Source of the DNA: Campylobacterales bacterium
Lineage (GTDB): Bacteria > Campylobacterota > Campylobacteria > Campylobacterales > QNZT01
Length of the DNA: 64,000 bases
Direction of reading: 5' to 3'
Assembly (NCBI GenBank): GCA_027023305.1
Contig: JALVVR010000066.1
Coordinates: 1 to 64,000, forward strand
A program made the translations under genes and the position numbers. Below are positions 18,601-29,415 of the stretch, one piece after another; position 1 is the stretch's first letter, and every line of letters starts with the position of its first letter. The notes below the pieces were generated by a model that made no database searches, was not told the origin of the DNA, and saw only the letters and a list, made by a program, of their open reading frames with translations.

Positions 18601-19123
18601 CGATGGAACAAAAACTCTTTTTGTTGGAAAAGTAGAAGGCATAACAGAAAAGATTTCAAAAAAAGGAAATAAGTTTGGCATAGTAAATCTTATGGATCTT
18701 CATGGAAATATTGAAATCATGGTATTTGAAAAAACAATAAAAGAGATAAGACTTATGGACTTAGATGAACCTGTTTGCCTAAAAGTAGCTATAAGCAAAG
18801 ATGATCAATTTACAAGAATGAAAGTTTTAAAAGTACTTGAACTAAAAGATGCTACAAAAGAGAAAACAAACATAAAAAAAGTAATAGAAAAAAAGCCACC
18901 TCCACCTCCCAAACCACCTCTATATGTAAAAGTAGAGATTCAAGACAAAGAAGATATTTTAGAAAAGTTAAGCACTTTATTTTTATCAAATCAAGGAGAT
19001 AGACCAGTAACTTTAATCCTATCATCAAAACTACAAGACATAGTTATAGAGTCAAACATAAAGGTAAGTGAAAATGTAGTAGGAGAGTTGGAAAAATTTG
19101 AAGAGTTAAAAGTAGCCTCTTAA
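15605..19123 (+). CDS. dnaE: DNA polymerase III alpha subunit
   Basis: The 1172-residue catalytic subunit of the replicative polymerase. Read from TTG 15605-15607, with AGGAG seven bases upstream, the protein begins MSKIPFTHLHLHTEYSLLDG, the canonical PHP-domain start. The polymerase core has GPGRGSAAGSLVAYAL and PDIDIDF carrying two catalytic aspartates, then RPGPMESGM and the GYGFNKSHSAAYA motif. The tandem helix-hairpin-helix follows (GLGAIKGVGSKAI), then an OB-fold (KTLFVGKVEGITEKISKKGNKFG). Near residue 1110 a KKPPPPPKPP linker leads to a short C-terminal domain. The proline run would be expected to need EF-P for efficient translation. Length and order match Gram-negative DnaE. Confidence 0.97.
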   Translation: MSKIPFTHLHLHTEYSLLDGANKIKDLAKKVKELGMNSVAITDHGNMFGAIDFYTTMRKNDIKPIIGLEAYIHNSDKLDDKTTKQRFHLCLYAKNEAGYKNLMYLSSQSYLKGFYYYPRINKKLLFENCEGLICSAACLQGEINWHLNLNSERNKKNGAKGYERAKEIALEYKQVFGDDFYLEIMRHGIEDQRYIDSQVIKLSQETGIKLIATNDTHYPSQDYAEAHEAFMCIAMNKEFDDPKRLRHSVHEFFVKSPEQMHELFADIPEALLNTQEIVDKCNLEIKLGNPTPPNFKFVKEYAQKEGLDIDNDSEFFVYKCKQGLEKRLKLVDKEKHQIYWDRLDFEMNIINTMNFPGYMLIVWDFINYSKEQGIPVGPGRGSAAGSLVAYALEITNLDPLKYDLLFERFLNPERVSMPDIDIDFCQKRRGEAIDYVVNKYGRNNVAQVITFGKLLAKGVIRDVARVMAMPYSEADKMAKLIPDELGINLKDSYEKEPKIKELIQSNALAKRVWEVSLALEGLNRNSGMHAAGVVLSNEELWHKAPLYKPTGENAQYVTQYSLKYLEDVDLIKFDFLGLKTLTVIDDAIKLIEKGTNEKVDFDRVDVDDPKVYELIQSGKTIGLFQIESDGMQSLNERLKPTNFEDIIAVLALYRPGPMESGMLDDFIERKHGRAEITYEFPELEPILKPTYGVIVYQEQVMQIVQTIGGFSLGGADVVRRAMGKKIKEEMDRLKAEFADGAQKKGFDRTKAEELFDLIVKFAGYGFNKSHSAAYAMVTFQTSYLKCYYPAEFMSALLTSEADNTDKIVKYVDEVKSLGIKLLPPSITHSIVSFSPSHNKNEDAILFGLGAIKGVGSKAIDSILEARDEKPFEDLSDFVSRIDTGKVNKRVIEALIKSGAMDSFGYSRKAMIDQIETIVTAGAEVNRAKKMAENSLFGDDTELTTIDVKIDNLDEFDDKIILELEKETLGFYVSGHPLDSFREEINKLTYTLSSELDEIADGTKTLFVGKVEGITEKISKKGNKFGIVNLMDLHGNIEIMVFEKTIKEIRLMDLDEPVCLKVAISKDDQFTRMKVLKVLELKDATKEKTNIKKVIEKKPPPPPKPPLYVKVEIQDKEDILEKLSTLFLSNQGDRPVTLILSSKLQDIVIESNIKVSENVVGELEKFEELKVAS

Positions 19124-19135
19124 TAGGGCTACTTT
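19109..19135. terminator. Bidirectional terminator between dnaE and slyD
   Basis: A 9-bp inverted repeat AAAGTAGCC / GGCTACTTT with a 9-nt loop. It spans the dnaE stop and lies 12 bp from the end of convergent slyD. Confidence 0.7.
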
Positions 19136-19146
19136 AAAAGTTTGGA

Positions 19147-19650
19147 TTAGTGACAACCACCTTCACCACAACCACAACTCTCTCCTCCACCAACTACACC
19201 AGTAGCCAGTTCATCAGGAGTACAATCTCTAACATCAGTGATAGTCAAATCAAAAGTTAAATCTTTTCCAGCCAATGGATGGTTATAATCAACTTTTACT
19301 GTCTCATCATCAAAATCAGTAACAGTTACCATAACAGTTTGCCCATCTTCACTTTGACCATACAGTTGTAAACCTTTTTCTAGTTCCACACCAGCAAATT
19401 GTTCTTTTGGTAAAGTCTCAATAGCTTCATCATTTCTCACTCCATAAGCATCCTCAGAAGCTACATCAACTTTAGCACTATCACCTTTAGTCATCTCTTT
19501 GATTGCATTTTCAAGCCCTGGAATTATCGCTCCAGTTCCTACTATAAACTCTAAAGGTGCATGACCTTTATTACTATCTATGATATCACTTCCACCTTTT
19601 TCAGTAAGTTCATACTCTATAGATACTACTTGGTTATCGCTTATTGCCAT
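19147..19650 (-). CDS. slyD: FKBP-type peptidyl-prolyl isomerase, SlyD-like
   Basis: A 167-residue cytoplasmic prolyl isomerase and chaperone. The FKBP fold with inserted flap is seen in EYELTEKGG, PLEFIVGTGAIIPGLENAI and GDSAKVDVASEDAYGVR. The tail ends GGGESCGCGEGGCH, a short Cys/His-rich metal-binding stretch similar to, but shorter than, that of E. coli SlyD, which delivers nickel to hydrogenase maturation. Nickel binding is inferred. It is the last gene of the long minus-strand run, 36 bp after cpoB and just before a terminator. Confidence 0.92.
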   Translation of the reverse strand: MAISDNQVVSIEYELTEKGGSDIIDSNKGHAPLEFIVGTGAIIPGLENAIKEMTKGDSAKVDVASEDAYGVRNDEAIETLPKEQFAGVELEKGLQLYGQSEDGQTVMVTVTDFDDETVKVDYNHPLAGKDLTFDLTITDVRDCTPDELATGVVGGGESCGCGEGGCH

Positions 19651-19686
19651 AATTTTTCCTTATATTAAATTAAGTTATAATACTAG

Positions 19687-20472
19687 CTAAAGTTTCTTAA
19701 GAAAGTTTCTTGCCGTACTAGCTTCAGAAGAATTAGGAAATGCTCCTATCAAAGAGTTAAAAAATCTTTTAGCACCAACTTTATCACCACTATTTTTAAA
19801 ACTAATACCAGTATGCAGTAAAAGTGTTGCTAAAAAGCTACTTTTGTCATCCTTATTTACACTAATTTTATAGTAGTGAATAGCATCCTTATATCTTTTT
19901 TGAAAAAACAAACTCTCTGCTATGTAGTAGTATGACTCAGCTAATTTATATTTTTTATCAACTAAATCCAAAAAACTATCTCTAGCATCTTTATACTTTT
20001 TAGATTTATAGAGTTTTTTTGCATTTTGATATATCTGAGATACAGAAAGTATTTTTATCTTTTTAATTTCTTTTTTTTTCTTTGTAGAAACTAACTTCTT
20101 CTTGTCATGAGAACTGCTTTTAGAAGATAAGAGTTTCAAAACTTTCTCGATTGAGTCTTCTATCTTTTTAAACCTAGCTGAATTCTCTTTGTCTATGTTA
20201 TCAACTTTTTTTTCTAAGTTATTTATTCTTTTCTCAAGCTTAGATGTATCTACTTTTTTAGGAGTTGACACTCTATCTCCCATAGAGTCTAAAACACTTT
20301 TTATACCATCTATCTCTTCTCTTATATTATTAAGTTTAAGATTAGTCTTTGTTATGTTTTTTCTATTTTGAAAGATTAGTTTTTCACTATCAGTTAAATC
20401 TATACCATTTACCACATCACCAAAAAGTGGTGCAGTAAATAGTATGATTAGAAGTAGGTTATATTTTTTCAT
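19687..20472 (-). CDS. cpoB: Tol-Pal system protein CpoB/YbgF
   Basis: A 261-residue periplasmic protein. It has a signal peptide (about 1-18, ending APLFG), a coiled-coil region (about 30-115, heptad-like INNLEKKVDNIDKE), a Lys-rich linker and C-terminal TPR repeats (SQIYQNAKKLYKSKKYKDARDSFLDLV, about 150-260). This is the CpoB/YbgF arrangement; in E. coli CpoB coordinates peptidoglycan synthesis with Tol-driven outer-membrane constriction. It follows pal by 2 bp, the usual place. The TPR part is clear. The functional role is taken from the family. Confidence 0.88.
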   Translation of the reverse strand: MKKYNLLLIILFTAPLFGDVVNGIDLTDSEKLIFQNRKNITKTNLKLNNIREEIDGIKSVLDSMGDRVSTPKKVDTSKLEKRINNLEKKVDNIDKENSARFKKIEDSIEKVLKLLSSKSSSHDKKKLVSTKKKKEIKKIKILSVSQIYQNAKKLYKSKKYKDARDSFLDLVDKKYKLAESYYYIAESLFFQKRYKDAIHYYKISVNKDDKSSFLATLLLHTGISFKNSGDKVGAKRFFNSLIGAFPNSSEASTARNFLKKL

Positions 20473-20474
20473 AC

Positions 20475-21047
20475 TTAGTAAGCTTTTATATCTACCCTTC
20501 TATTTTTTTGCCAACAAGCATCATTATGCTCACTACATATTGGTTTTGCTTCACCATAACTTACAACAGAGATACTAGCACTTACACCTGATGCTTTTAA
20601 TGCCTCTTTTACACTTTTAGCTCTTTTAAGTCCAAGTGCAAAGTTGTACTCATCAGTACCCCACTCATCACAATTTCCCTCTACTTTAACAGAGCTACTA
20701 CCTCTGCTTTGTATAGCTCTTGCACTTGAAGCTACTTTATCTAACTCTCTATCACTTACAGTGTATTGGTTAAATGCAAAGTGTATTGGTTCAATCCCAT
20801 TAGAACCTCCATTTGTTCCATCATCAAAAGTCGTAGCCTCTACACCAACATTTTGCATGCCATCAATACTTCCACCATCAATCGCATCTGCAGGAATCTC
20901 ATTTCCAATAGATTGTGTGGAACTTTCTACTGATACTGGAGTATTTTTATTTATAACAACTGGTTCAACCTCTGGAGCTTTTTGTCCACAACCAACAAAA
21001 ACAACAGATAAGACTGCCAAACTTAGAACTAAACTTTTTTTCATCAT
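20475..21047 (-). CDS. pal: Peptidoglycan-associated lipoprotein Pal
   Basis: A 190-residue outer-membrane lipoprotein that anchors the outer membrane to peptidoglycan. The signal peptide ends in the lipobox VFVG-C (Cys at residue 20). An acidic/Ser-rich linker leads to an OmpA-like domain with HFAFNQYTVSDREL, VEGNCDEWGTDEYNFALGLKRAKSVKEAL and the final KNRRVDIKAY. These contain the conserved Asp and Arg that bind diaminopimelate. It lies between tolB and cpoB in the standard Tol-Pal order. The initiator is one of two adjacent ATG codons. Confidence 0.95.
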   Translation of the reverse strand: MMKKSLVLSLAVLSVVFVGCGQKAPEVEPVVINKNTPVSVESSTQSIGNEIPADAIDGGSIDGMQNVGVEATTFDDGTNGGSNGIEPIHFAFNQYTVSDRELDKVASSARAIQSRGSSSVKVEGNCDEWGTDEYNFALGLKRAKSVKEALKASGVSASISVVSYGEAKPICSEHNDACWQKNRRVDIKAY

Positions 21048-21101
21048 AATTTCCTTTAAATTTTTTTTATTGTATCTTATATTAATTAAATTAATTTTAC
21101 C

Positions 21102-22325
21102 TTACCAATCTATTGACTGAATTTTTCCTATACTAAGTGGGAAAAGAAAACTTCTATTTGCATTTAGTCTTAATACCCCTATCGCACTTCTGCTTCCCAT
21201 ATGTTTTATAAATATAACAGTCTCACCATATGTACCAAATCTAGGGTACATGTTTTTACCACTGTTTGTTAGCTTTCTTATAGAATCTGTTCTAGTAGAA
21301 ATTAGATAGATATTAAAAGTATTATTTCCTGCATAATTTGTCTCACGAGATGAATAAACTATATACTTTCCATAAGTAGAGCATGAACTATTGTTTCTTC
21401 CATGATAAACCATTTGAGAAACTTTTCCACCATGAAGTGGCTTTGAAAATACATTTGGATATCCAAGTCTATTAGAAATAAACACTATCCTAGCTCCAGC
21501 ATCAACAAAATTTCCACCAACATCTATACCATTATAAGTTGTAAGTCTTGTTTTTGAACCACTATAAACATCATATAGATATATATCAGCTTGATCATTT
21601 GGAGCCATCGTTAAAAGTAATTTACTTCCATCACTGCTAACATCTGAACATACTATCATACCAGAGCTACTAGCAATTCTTGATTTACTTCCACTACTTA
21701 CATCAACCTTGTAAAGAGTAGGCTCAGCTCCATTATATGATGTATAATAAAAGGCACTTTGTGATTTATTTGCCCACTTTGGAAATATATTTAATCCACC
21801 ACTTACAACTGTTTTTTGAAAAGTCAGAGTATAATCAGCGATAACAATAGAACTATTACCTGAAGTTGTATATTTTGAAAATATAATATATCTTTTCATC
21901 CAATCTACTTTTGGTAAATTTAAATAATTGTTTAAATCAACAACTATACTATGAGCTAAAAAAGCAAATCTATTATTTCTTGAAATATTATAACTCTTAC
22001 TATAAAGCTTTTTAGAAGAATTTTTTACAGTTATATTTGCACTAATCCCACTACCATTTTGTTTAAAGTCACATATTAATGCTAATTTTTCAGATATATT
22101 AGCAGGGTTATTACTAATTCCATCTTTAACATTAAAATTTGTTGTAACTTTCAAATCTCCCACTATTAGATTTAAAAGTTTACTTTTGTTTAAAAAACTA
22201 CTATTACTGCTATCTACAACAGATATACTTTGTTTCTTTTGTATCTTTTTCACAATCTCAATTGTCGAATCATAAGCCCCTAATAACGAAACCATTAAAG
22301 ACAAAACCATAATAAATCTAACCAT
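21102..22325 (-). CDS. tolB: Tol-Pal system protein TolB
   Basis: A 407-residue periplasmic protein. The signal peptide (about 1-17, ending LLGAYDS) precedes the N-terminal alpha/beta domain. A six-bladed beta-propeller follows, with WD40-like repeats of TolB type (FPKWANKSQSAFYYTSYNG, VSSDGSKLLLTMAPND, FVDAGARIVFISNR, TYGKYIVYSSRE). It binds Pal and shuttles between it and TolA. Its first base overlaps the last base of the tolA stop, so the two are coupled. The sequence is diverged from proteobacterial TolB, but context and propeller are decisive. Confidence 0.92.
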   Translation of the reverse strand: MVRFIMVLSLMVSLLGAYDSTIEIVKKIQKKQSISVVDSSNSSFLNKSKLLNLIVGDLKVTTNFNVKDGISNNPANISEKLALICDFKQNGSGISANITVKNSSKKLYSKSYNISRNNRFAFLAHSIVVDLNNYLNLPKVDWMKRYIIFSKYTTSGNSSIVIADYTLTFQKTVVSGGLNIFPKWANKSQSAFYYTSYNGAEPTLYKVDVSSGSKSRIASSSGMIVCSDVSSDGSKLLLTMAPNDQADIYLYDVYSGSKTRLTTYNGIDVGGNFVDAGARIVFISNRLGYPNVFSKPLHGGKVSQMVYHGRNNSSCSTYGKYIVYSSRETNYAGNNTFNIYLISTRTDSIRKLTNSGKNMYPRFGTYGETVIFIKHMGSRSAIGVLRLNANRSFLFPLSIGKIQSIDW

Positions 22326-23128
22326 TAAAACTCCTCTTTATCAGCAAATTCTAACTCAACCTCTATATATTTTCCTTTATTATATTTTGGAAAAGTTTGA
22401 TTAGTTAAACTATCAAGAAATTGCTTAAGCTTGCTATCAAAATTATTATTAAATGATTTTTTTAAGTTTTTATAAATAAACCTTCCATGACTATCTATCC
22501 TAATAACTGCTGTAGCCTTTAACCCATCTCTAGTTGCTACAGTATTTTGCCATTTAGCTGTTATAATTGAACTTATCTTAGAAAGATATTTTTTATCATA
22601 TCTACCTTTTATTTTTGAGCTATCTTTCTTATCAGAAATTATATTTTTTATCTTCAACAACTCTTTTTTTAAATCACTATCATCTAAAGAATGAGATTTG
22701 AATAACTCTTTTGCATGAAGTTTTTTTAATCTACTTGCTCTAGTTTTCTCTTTTTTTAACTTCTCTTCTATTTCATTTGCATTTTTTTCTACATCCATAG
22801 TGGAAAAAAGATTTTTGATATTTGACTCCAATTTATCTCTACTATCATCTTTTGTCTCTTTTTCACTATTTTTAGAGATTTTTTTAATCTCGACTTTTTT
22901 AACTTCTGTTTTTTTAGGAGTGGATTTTTTTTCATCTAACTCTCTGTTTTTTTTCAAACTAGGTATATCATCAAGTTTCACAATAACAGATTTTTTTATG
23001 TCATATCCATAATCTTTCATATCTTTTACATCTTTTTTTGAGATATAATAGACAAAAAAGAGTACCAAAAAATATATAGCTATGGAGAGTACCGTAGAAA
23101 ATGAGTAGATAAATCTATAATTAACCAT
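22325..23128 (-). CDS. tolA: TolA/TonB-like energy-transducing protein
   Basis: A 267-residue single-pass inner-membrane protein: cytoplasmic start, a membrane helix (about 7-29), a long Lys/Glu-rich periplasmic helical region (30-180), and a small C-terminal domain (KISSIITAKWQNTVATRDGLKATAVIRIDSHGRF) of the TonB/TolA C-terminal type. It should couple the TolQR proton motor to TolB/Pal. It overlaps tolR by 8 bp and tolB by 1 bp. The sequence alone cannot distinguish TolA from TonB; the neighbours tolQRB-pal favour TolA. Confidence 0.85.
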   Translation of the reverse strand: MVNYRFIYSFSTVLSIAIYFLVLFFVYYISKKDVKDMKDYGYDIKKSVIVKLDDIPSLKKNRELDEKKSTPKKTEVKKVEIKKISKNSEKETKDDSRDKLESNIKNLFSTMDVEKNANEIEEKLKKEKTRASRLKKLHAKELFKSHSLDDSDLKKELLKIKNIISDKKDSSKIKGRYDKKYLSKISSIITAKWQNTVATRDGLKATAVIRIDSHGRFIYKNLKKSFNNNFDSKLKQFLDSLTNQTFPKYNKGKYIEVELEFADKEEF

Positions 23129-23513
23129 TAGTAAGAAGTGATACTTTTGAAAAACCAGTTGATTTTAATACTTTTAAAATGTACATGACATCATTATACT
23201 TCAAATCCTTATCGGCTTTGATATAAACCACAGTTTTTTTATCATAATTCTTAGACTCTAACAAAAAATTGTCAGCAAAGTCATCAAAATTATATTTGTT
23301 ATCTTTTATGTATATTTTTTTATTTTTATCAACTCTAACTGTAAGTTTAGCAACTTTTTTTACAGAGTTTTTTGTACTTCCTACTGGAAGGTTTATATTT
23401 TCTTGATAAACCATCACTGGAGCTGTAACCATTAAGATAGCCATTAATACCAACATGATATCAACCAAAGGTGTAATATTTAAATCTGGTTTTTCATCCC
23501 AATCATAACTCAC
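23121..23513 (-). CDS. tolR: TolR/ExbD-family proton-channel subunit
   Basis: A 130-residue protein with one membrane helix (about 15-37) and a periplasmic domain. The signature is the short N-terminus LNITPLVDIMLVLMAILMVTAP, whose Asp in PLVDIMLVL is the conserved proton-carrying residue of ExbD/TolR. It works with TolQ as the proton-motive-force-driven motor. It is preceded by tolQ (8 bp) and overlaps tolA. Confidence 0.93.
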   Translation of the reverse strand: MSYDWDEKPDLNITPLVDIMLVLMAILMVTAPVMVYQENINLPVGSTKNSVKKVAKLTVRVDKNKKIYIKDNKYNFDDFADNFLLESKNYDKKTVVYIKADKDLKYNDVMYILKVLKSTGFSKVSLLTNG

Positions 23514-23521
23514 AAAAACCC

Positions 23522-24088
23522 CTAGTTATAAAATGATTTTAGTTTTAATATATCTATCTCTCTTTGAATTAGTGAGATATACTCATAAGCCTTTCTTTTT
23601 AAAATCAAATGCAAAGAATAAGCTGGAATAGCAACAAAAATCCCAACAGCAGTAGCAACCAAAGCTTCACTTATGGCAGGTGCTATAACATTTAAACTAG
23701 CACTACCTGCATCACCAAGTTTACTAAAAGTTTTAAGTATTGAAACTATTGTCCCAAAAAGTCCTATAAAAGGAGAAGTAGAAGATATAATAGCCAAAGT
23801 GGAGAGTCCTTTAGTGGCATTTATCTCAGCAAAGCTTTTACATACAGGCAAAAGTTTATTTGTATCACCACCTCTAACACACTTGGAGAGTGCTGACTCT
23901 TTTTTCACTTCACCATCACCTCTTAACAAAAAAGATAGAGACTCTTGCTCTATCTTTTGAAGTGAATATATTGTCATAGATTTAGAAAAATAAATCCAAA
24001 TAGTTAACATAAAATAAACTGATAGCCATAGAAAAACCACTATTGACACCATACCACCATCAGTTATGAAGTTAACTAAATTTTGCAT
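23522..24088 (-). CDS. tolQ: TolQ/ExbB-family proton-channel subunit
   Basis: A 188-residue inner-membrane protein with three hydrophobic segments (about 14-36, 100-122 and 140-162). The conserved second-helix region STSPFIGLFGTIVSILKTF and third-helix region ISEALVATAVGIFVAIPAYSLH are diagnostic of ExbB/TolQ/MotA. It forms the pentameric channel around TolR. It begins 3 bp after atpC and opens the Tol-Pal part of the run, so it is probably co-transcribed with the ATP synthase genes. Confidence 0.93.
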   Translation of the reverse strand: MQNLVNFITDGGMVSIVVFLWLSVYFMLTIWIYFSKSMTIYSLQKIEQESLSFLLRGDGEVKKESALSKCVRGGDTNKLLPVCKSFAEINATKGLSTLAIISSTSPFIGLFGTIVSILKTFSKLGDAGSASLNVIAPAISEALVATAVGIFVAIPAYSLHLILKRKAYEYISLIQREIDILKLKSFYN

Positions 24089-24091
24089 CTT

Positions 24092-24481
24092 TTATTTTAA
24101 ACCTTGAGCAGCAGTCTCTAATCTACTCTTTGCTGTCATGATAGCTGCATCATTTTCACTTATACTCTCGATAAGTTTATTTGCCTCATCTATCTTAGCC
24201 TTAAGCTCACTATTAGTACCACTAAGAGCAACTGCACCATCAGCTAGTATTGTAACACCACTCTCTTGAATCTTTACATGACCCCAGTTTATAGCTACTA
24301 CACCCTTTTTACCACTCGTATCTTCATACTCAATAACACCAGCTTTAAGTAGTGAAATCAAAGATGCATGATGAGGAAGTATTCCAAACTCTCCCTCTTT
24401 TCCAGGAACAGTAACCATTTTTACTTCATCATCAAACAAAACACCAGTTGGAGTAACAATTTCTAATTTTAATGTTTCCAT
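24092..24481 (-). CDS. atpC: F1 ATP synthase epsilon subunit
   Basis: A 129-residue central-stalk subunit that links the gamma rotor to the c-ring and can inhibit ATP hydrolysis. The N-terminal beta-sandwich has VTPTGVLFDDEVKMVTVPGKEGEFGILPHHASLIS, and the C-terminal helical hairpin is Ala/Glu-rich (DEANKLIESISENDAAI). It sits 33 bp downstream of atpD and 3 bp before tolQ. Confidence 0.96.
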   Translation of the reverse strand: METLKLEIVTPTGVLFDDEVKMVTVPGKEGEFGILPHHASLISLLKAGVIEYEDTSGKKGVVAINWGHVKIQESGVTILADGAVALSGTNSELKAKIDEANKLIESISENDAAIMTAKSRLETAAQGLK

Positions 24482-24514
24482 TATATATCCTTAAGTAAAA
24501 AGATAGGTTTCAGC

Positions 24515-26817
<2,303 letters not shown>

Positions 26818-26826
26818 AGCTTTACC

Positions 26827-28344
26827 TTACTTTACTACAAAAGTTGATTTAAACTCTTCCAATGCAGTATTTAAAAGTTCTATTGTTTTATCACTTAATT
26901 TTTTCTCATCTCTTATAACTTCTAAAATATTTGGATATTTTGCCTCAATAAAAGGGTGTAACTCAGCTTCAAACTTAGTAACATCACTAGCAGGTATATC
27001 ATCCAAGAAACCATTAGCACCAGCATATATTATAACAATTTGTTTCTCTATTGGAAGTGGAGAGTATGGCCCTTGTTTTAGAACTTCAACCATTCTTTGT
27101 CCTCTCTCTAACTGATTTCTACTTCCTTCATCCAAATCACTTGCAAACTGTGCAAATGCTTGAAGCTCTCTGTATTGAGCAAGGTCAAGTCTTAGAGTTC
27201 CTGAAACTTGTTTAGTAGCTTTTATCTGTGCAGCTCCACCAACCCTTGAAACAGAAAGTCCAACATTGATAGCTGGTCTAATTCCTGAGTTGAAAAGATC
27301 AGTCTCTAGGAAAATTTGTCCATCAGTAATAGATATAACATTTGTAGGGATATAAGCACTTACATCTCCAGCTTGAGTTTCGATAATAGGAAGTGCAGTC
27401 ATACTTCCAGCCCCTAGTGCATCACTTAGTTTTGCTGCTCTCTCTAGTAATCTTGAGTGAAGATAAAAAACATCACCTGGATATGCCTCTCTACCTGGAG
27501 GTCTTCTTAAAATCAAAGACATCTCTCTATAAGCAACAGCATGTTTACTTAAATCATCATATACGATTAAGGCATGTTTACCATTGTCTCTATAAAATTC
27601 ACCCATTGTAACACCAGTATATGGTGCTAAGTATTGAAGTGCTGCACTATCACTAGCACCTGAACTTACTACTATAGTATAATCCATAGCTCCAGCTTCT
27701 GTAAGTTTTTTAACAACTTGAGCAACTGTTGACTCTTTTTGTCCTATAGCAACATAGATACAAGTAACATCTTGTCCTTTTTGGTTAATGATGGCATCTA
27801 TTGCAACAGTAGTTTTACCAGTTTGTCTATCTCCGATTATAAGTTCTCTTTGTCCTCTACCGATTGGAACTAGAGCATCAATAGCTTTAATACCAGTTTG
27901 TAATGGTTCATGAACTGATTTTCTAGCCATGATTCCAGGAGCTTTTTCTTCAACAAATCTCTCTTCACTTGCATTAATCTCACCTTTACCATCTATCGGC
28001 TCACCTAGTGAGTTCACCACTCTTCCTACAAGTTCATCACCTGCTGGAACTTTTAAAAGTTTACCAGTTCTTTTTACACTGCTTCCCTCTTTTATGTCAG
28101 CTCCCTTACCTAAAACAACGATACCAACACTAGACTCTTCCAAGTTTAGAGCCATACCTCTGTCTCCAGTTTCAAACTCAACCATTTCACCAGCCATTAA
28201 GTTACTTAATCCATAAGCTCTAACAACACCATCTGAAAAACTGATTACTTTACCAGTCTCTTCTACATCTATATTTAGCTCGAAATTCTCGATCTTTTCT
28301 TTTATCAAAGAACTTATCTCATCAGCTCTAACTTTAGCACTCAC
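26827..28344 (-). CDS. atpA: F1 ATP synthase alpha subunit
   Basis: A 505-residue nucleotide-binding, non-catalytic subunit. Walker A is GDRQTGKT. The family signature [17 protein letters not shown] is intact, including the arginine finger in SVSRVGG that completes the catalytic site on beta. Length and domain order (beta-barrel, RecA fold, helical bundle) are typical. It lies 20 bp after atpH. Confidence 0.98.
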   Translation of the reverse strand: MSAKVRADEISSLIKEKIENFELNIDVEETGKVISFSDGVVRAYGLSNLMAGEMVEFETGDRGMALNLEESSVGIVVLGKGADIKEGSSVKRTGKLLKVPAGDELVGRVVNSLGEPIDGKGEINASEERFVEEKAPGIMARKSVHEPLQTGIKAIDALVPIGRGQRELIIGDRQTGKTTVAIDAIINQKGQDVTCIYVAIGQKESTVAQVVKKLTEAGAMDYTIVVSSGASDSAALQYLAPYTGVTMGEFYRDNGKHALIVYDDLSKHAVAYREMSLILRRPPGREAYPGDVFYLHSRLLERAAKLSDALGAGSMTALPIIETQAGDVSAYIPTNVISITDGQIFLETDLFNSGIRPAINVGLSVSRVGGAAQIKATKQVSGTLRLDLAQYRELQAFAQFASDLDEGSRNQLERGQRMVEVLKQGPYSPLPIEKQIVIIYAGANGFLDDIPASDVTKFEAELHPFIEAKYPNILEVIRDEKKLSDKTIELLNTALEEFKSTFVVK

Positions 28345-28364
28345 TAATCTCTCCTTTTAATTTT

Positions 28365-28892
28365 TTATATTGATTTTAAAATATGATTTTTTAACTGTTC
28401 TTTCAACCTATTAGCTGAAAAAGCAACTTCGACACCTAAAGTATCAACTTCTACTTTTATACCATTATAATCACTTTTTACACTCTCTAACTCTATATTT
28501 GTATCAAATTTTGAACTTAGATTTTTAGCTATATCAGCTATTTTCTCATTTGAAAGTTCTTTATCACTTAAAACCACACCCCTATGTGTATTTGTTAGCT
28601 TTGATACCTCATACTCTAATTCACTAGAAATTGTAGGTATTAACTCCAATCTTCCATTTTTTGCTAAAAGCTTAAAAAGATTTATAACTTTTTCATCACT
28701 TTTAGTTAGTAAACTTGACAAAAATTCTACTTTTTTCTCACTTGTTATGTCATTTGAAAAAAGAATCATTTTTAGTTTTTCATCTTTAAAAGCTGGTACT
28801 GTCTCTTTTATAGATGAAGCGATCTCACTAAGTTCATCTACACTTACCAAACTAACTAATGCTTTGACATATTTTTTACTTATATCACTCAT
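28365..28892 (-). CDS. atpH: F1 ATP synthase delta subunit
   Basis: A 175-residue peripheral-stalk subunit that caps F1 and binds the b subunits. It is weakly conserved, as usual. The N-terminal helical bundle (ISKKYVKALVSLVSVDELSEIASS) and the later ELIPTISSELEYEVSKLTNTHRGVVLSDKELS region match the OSCP/delta family. The position between atpF and atpA settles the call. It directly abuts atpF. Confidence 0.93.
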   Translation of the reverse strand: MSDISKKYVKALVSLVSVDELSEIASSIKETVPAFKDEKLKMILFSNDITSEKKVEFLSSLLTKSDEKVINLFKLLAKNGRLELIPTISSELEYEVSKLTNTHRGVVLSDKELSNEKIADIAKNLSSKFDTNIELESVKSDYNGIKVEVDTLGVEVAFSANRLKEQLKNHILKSI

Positions 28893-29405
28893 TTATGCCA
28901 CCTTTTTGTTGATTATCTTTATCAAATCATCAGATTCAAGTGTTAAGCCATTTTTCCCAAACAATTCTTCAACTACACCATCAACTACACTTGTGTTCAT
29001 CTTTTTTTCTAGTACTTCTTTTTTACTCTCATAAGATTTAACAAGATTTTCTATATCACTAGCAAAATTTTCTTTTAACTTTTCAGTTTGAAGATTTGCC
29101 TCTTTATGAGCTAGTTCAATTAGCTCTTTAGCCTCTTCAGAACTCTCTTCTAACTTTTTAGTAGCATTTTGCTTTAACTCTTTTGTTTCTTGTACTTTTT
29201 CTTGAACAGATGAGAGTTTATCTGCTATCTCTTTTGTTCTTCCACTGAAAAAATCTTTGATTTTTCCAGCTATCAGATAGTATAAAATACCTGCAAATAT
29301 AGCAAAGTTTATAACTCTAGCAACTATATCTGTTCCATGTTTAGCTTCCTCACTAGCAAATAAAAATATAGGTGTTATTGCTAACAATGTAATAATAAGT
29401 TTCAA
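28893..29405 (-). CDS. atpF: ATP synthase b subunit with signal-like N-terminus
   Basis: A 170-residue peripheral-stalk protein. It begins with a hydrophobic stretch ending FLFASEEAK (about 1-20) that resembles a cleavable signal peptide. The real membrane anchor (VINFAIFAGILYYLIAG, about 31-47) follows, then a long charged helix (KIKDFFSGRTKEIADKLSSVQEKV) reaching up to F1. Two b-type genes in tandem (this one and the next upstream) indicate a b/b' heterodimer. Signal cleavage is inferred only from the residue pattern. Confidence 0.93.
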   Translation of the reverse strand: MKLIITLLAITPIFLFASEEAKHGTDIVARVINFAIFAGILYYLIAGKIKDFFSGRTKEIADKLSSVQEKVQETKELKQNATKKLEESSEEAKELIELAHKEANLQTEKLKENFASDIENLVKSYESKKEVLEKKMNTSVVDGVVEELFGKNGLTLESDDLIKIINKKVA

Positions 29406-29415
29406 CCCAACCCCT

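Noticed and set aside
20644-21120. 158-codon plus-strand ORF opposite pal
   Set aside because: Pal is unmistakable on the minus strand; the opposite frame has no family resemblance.
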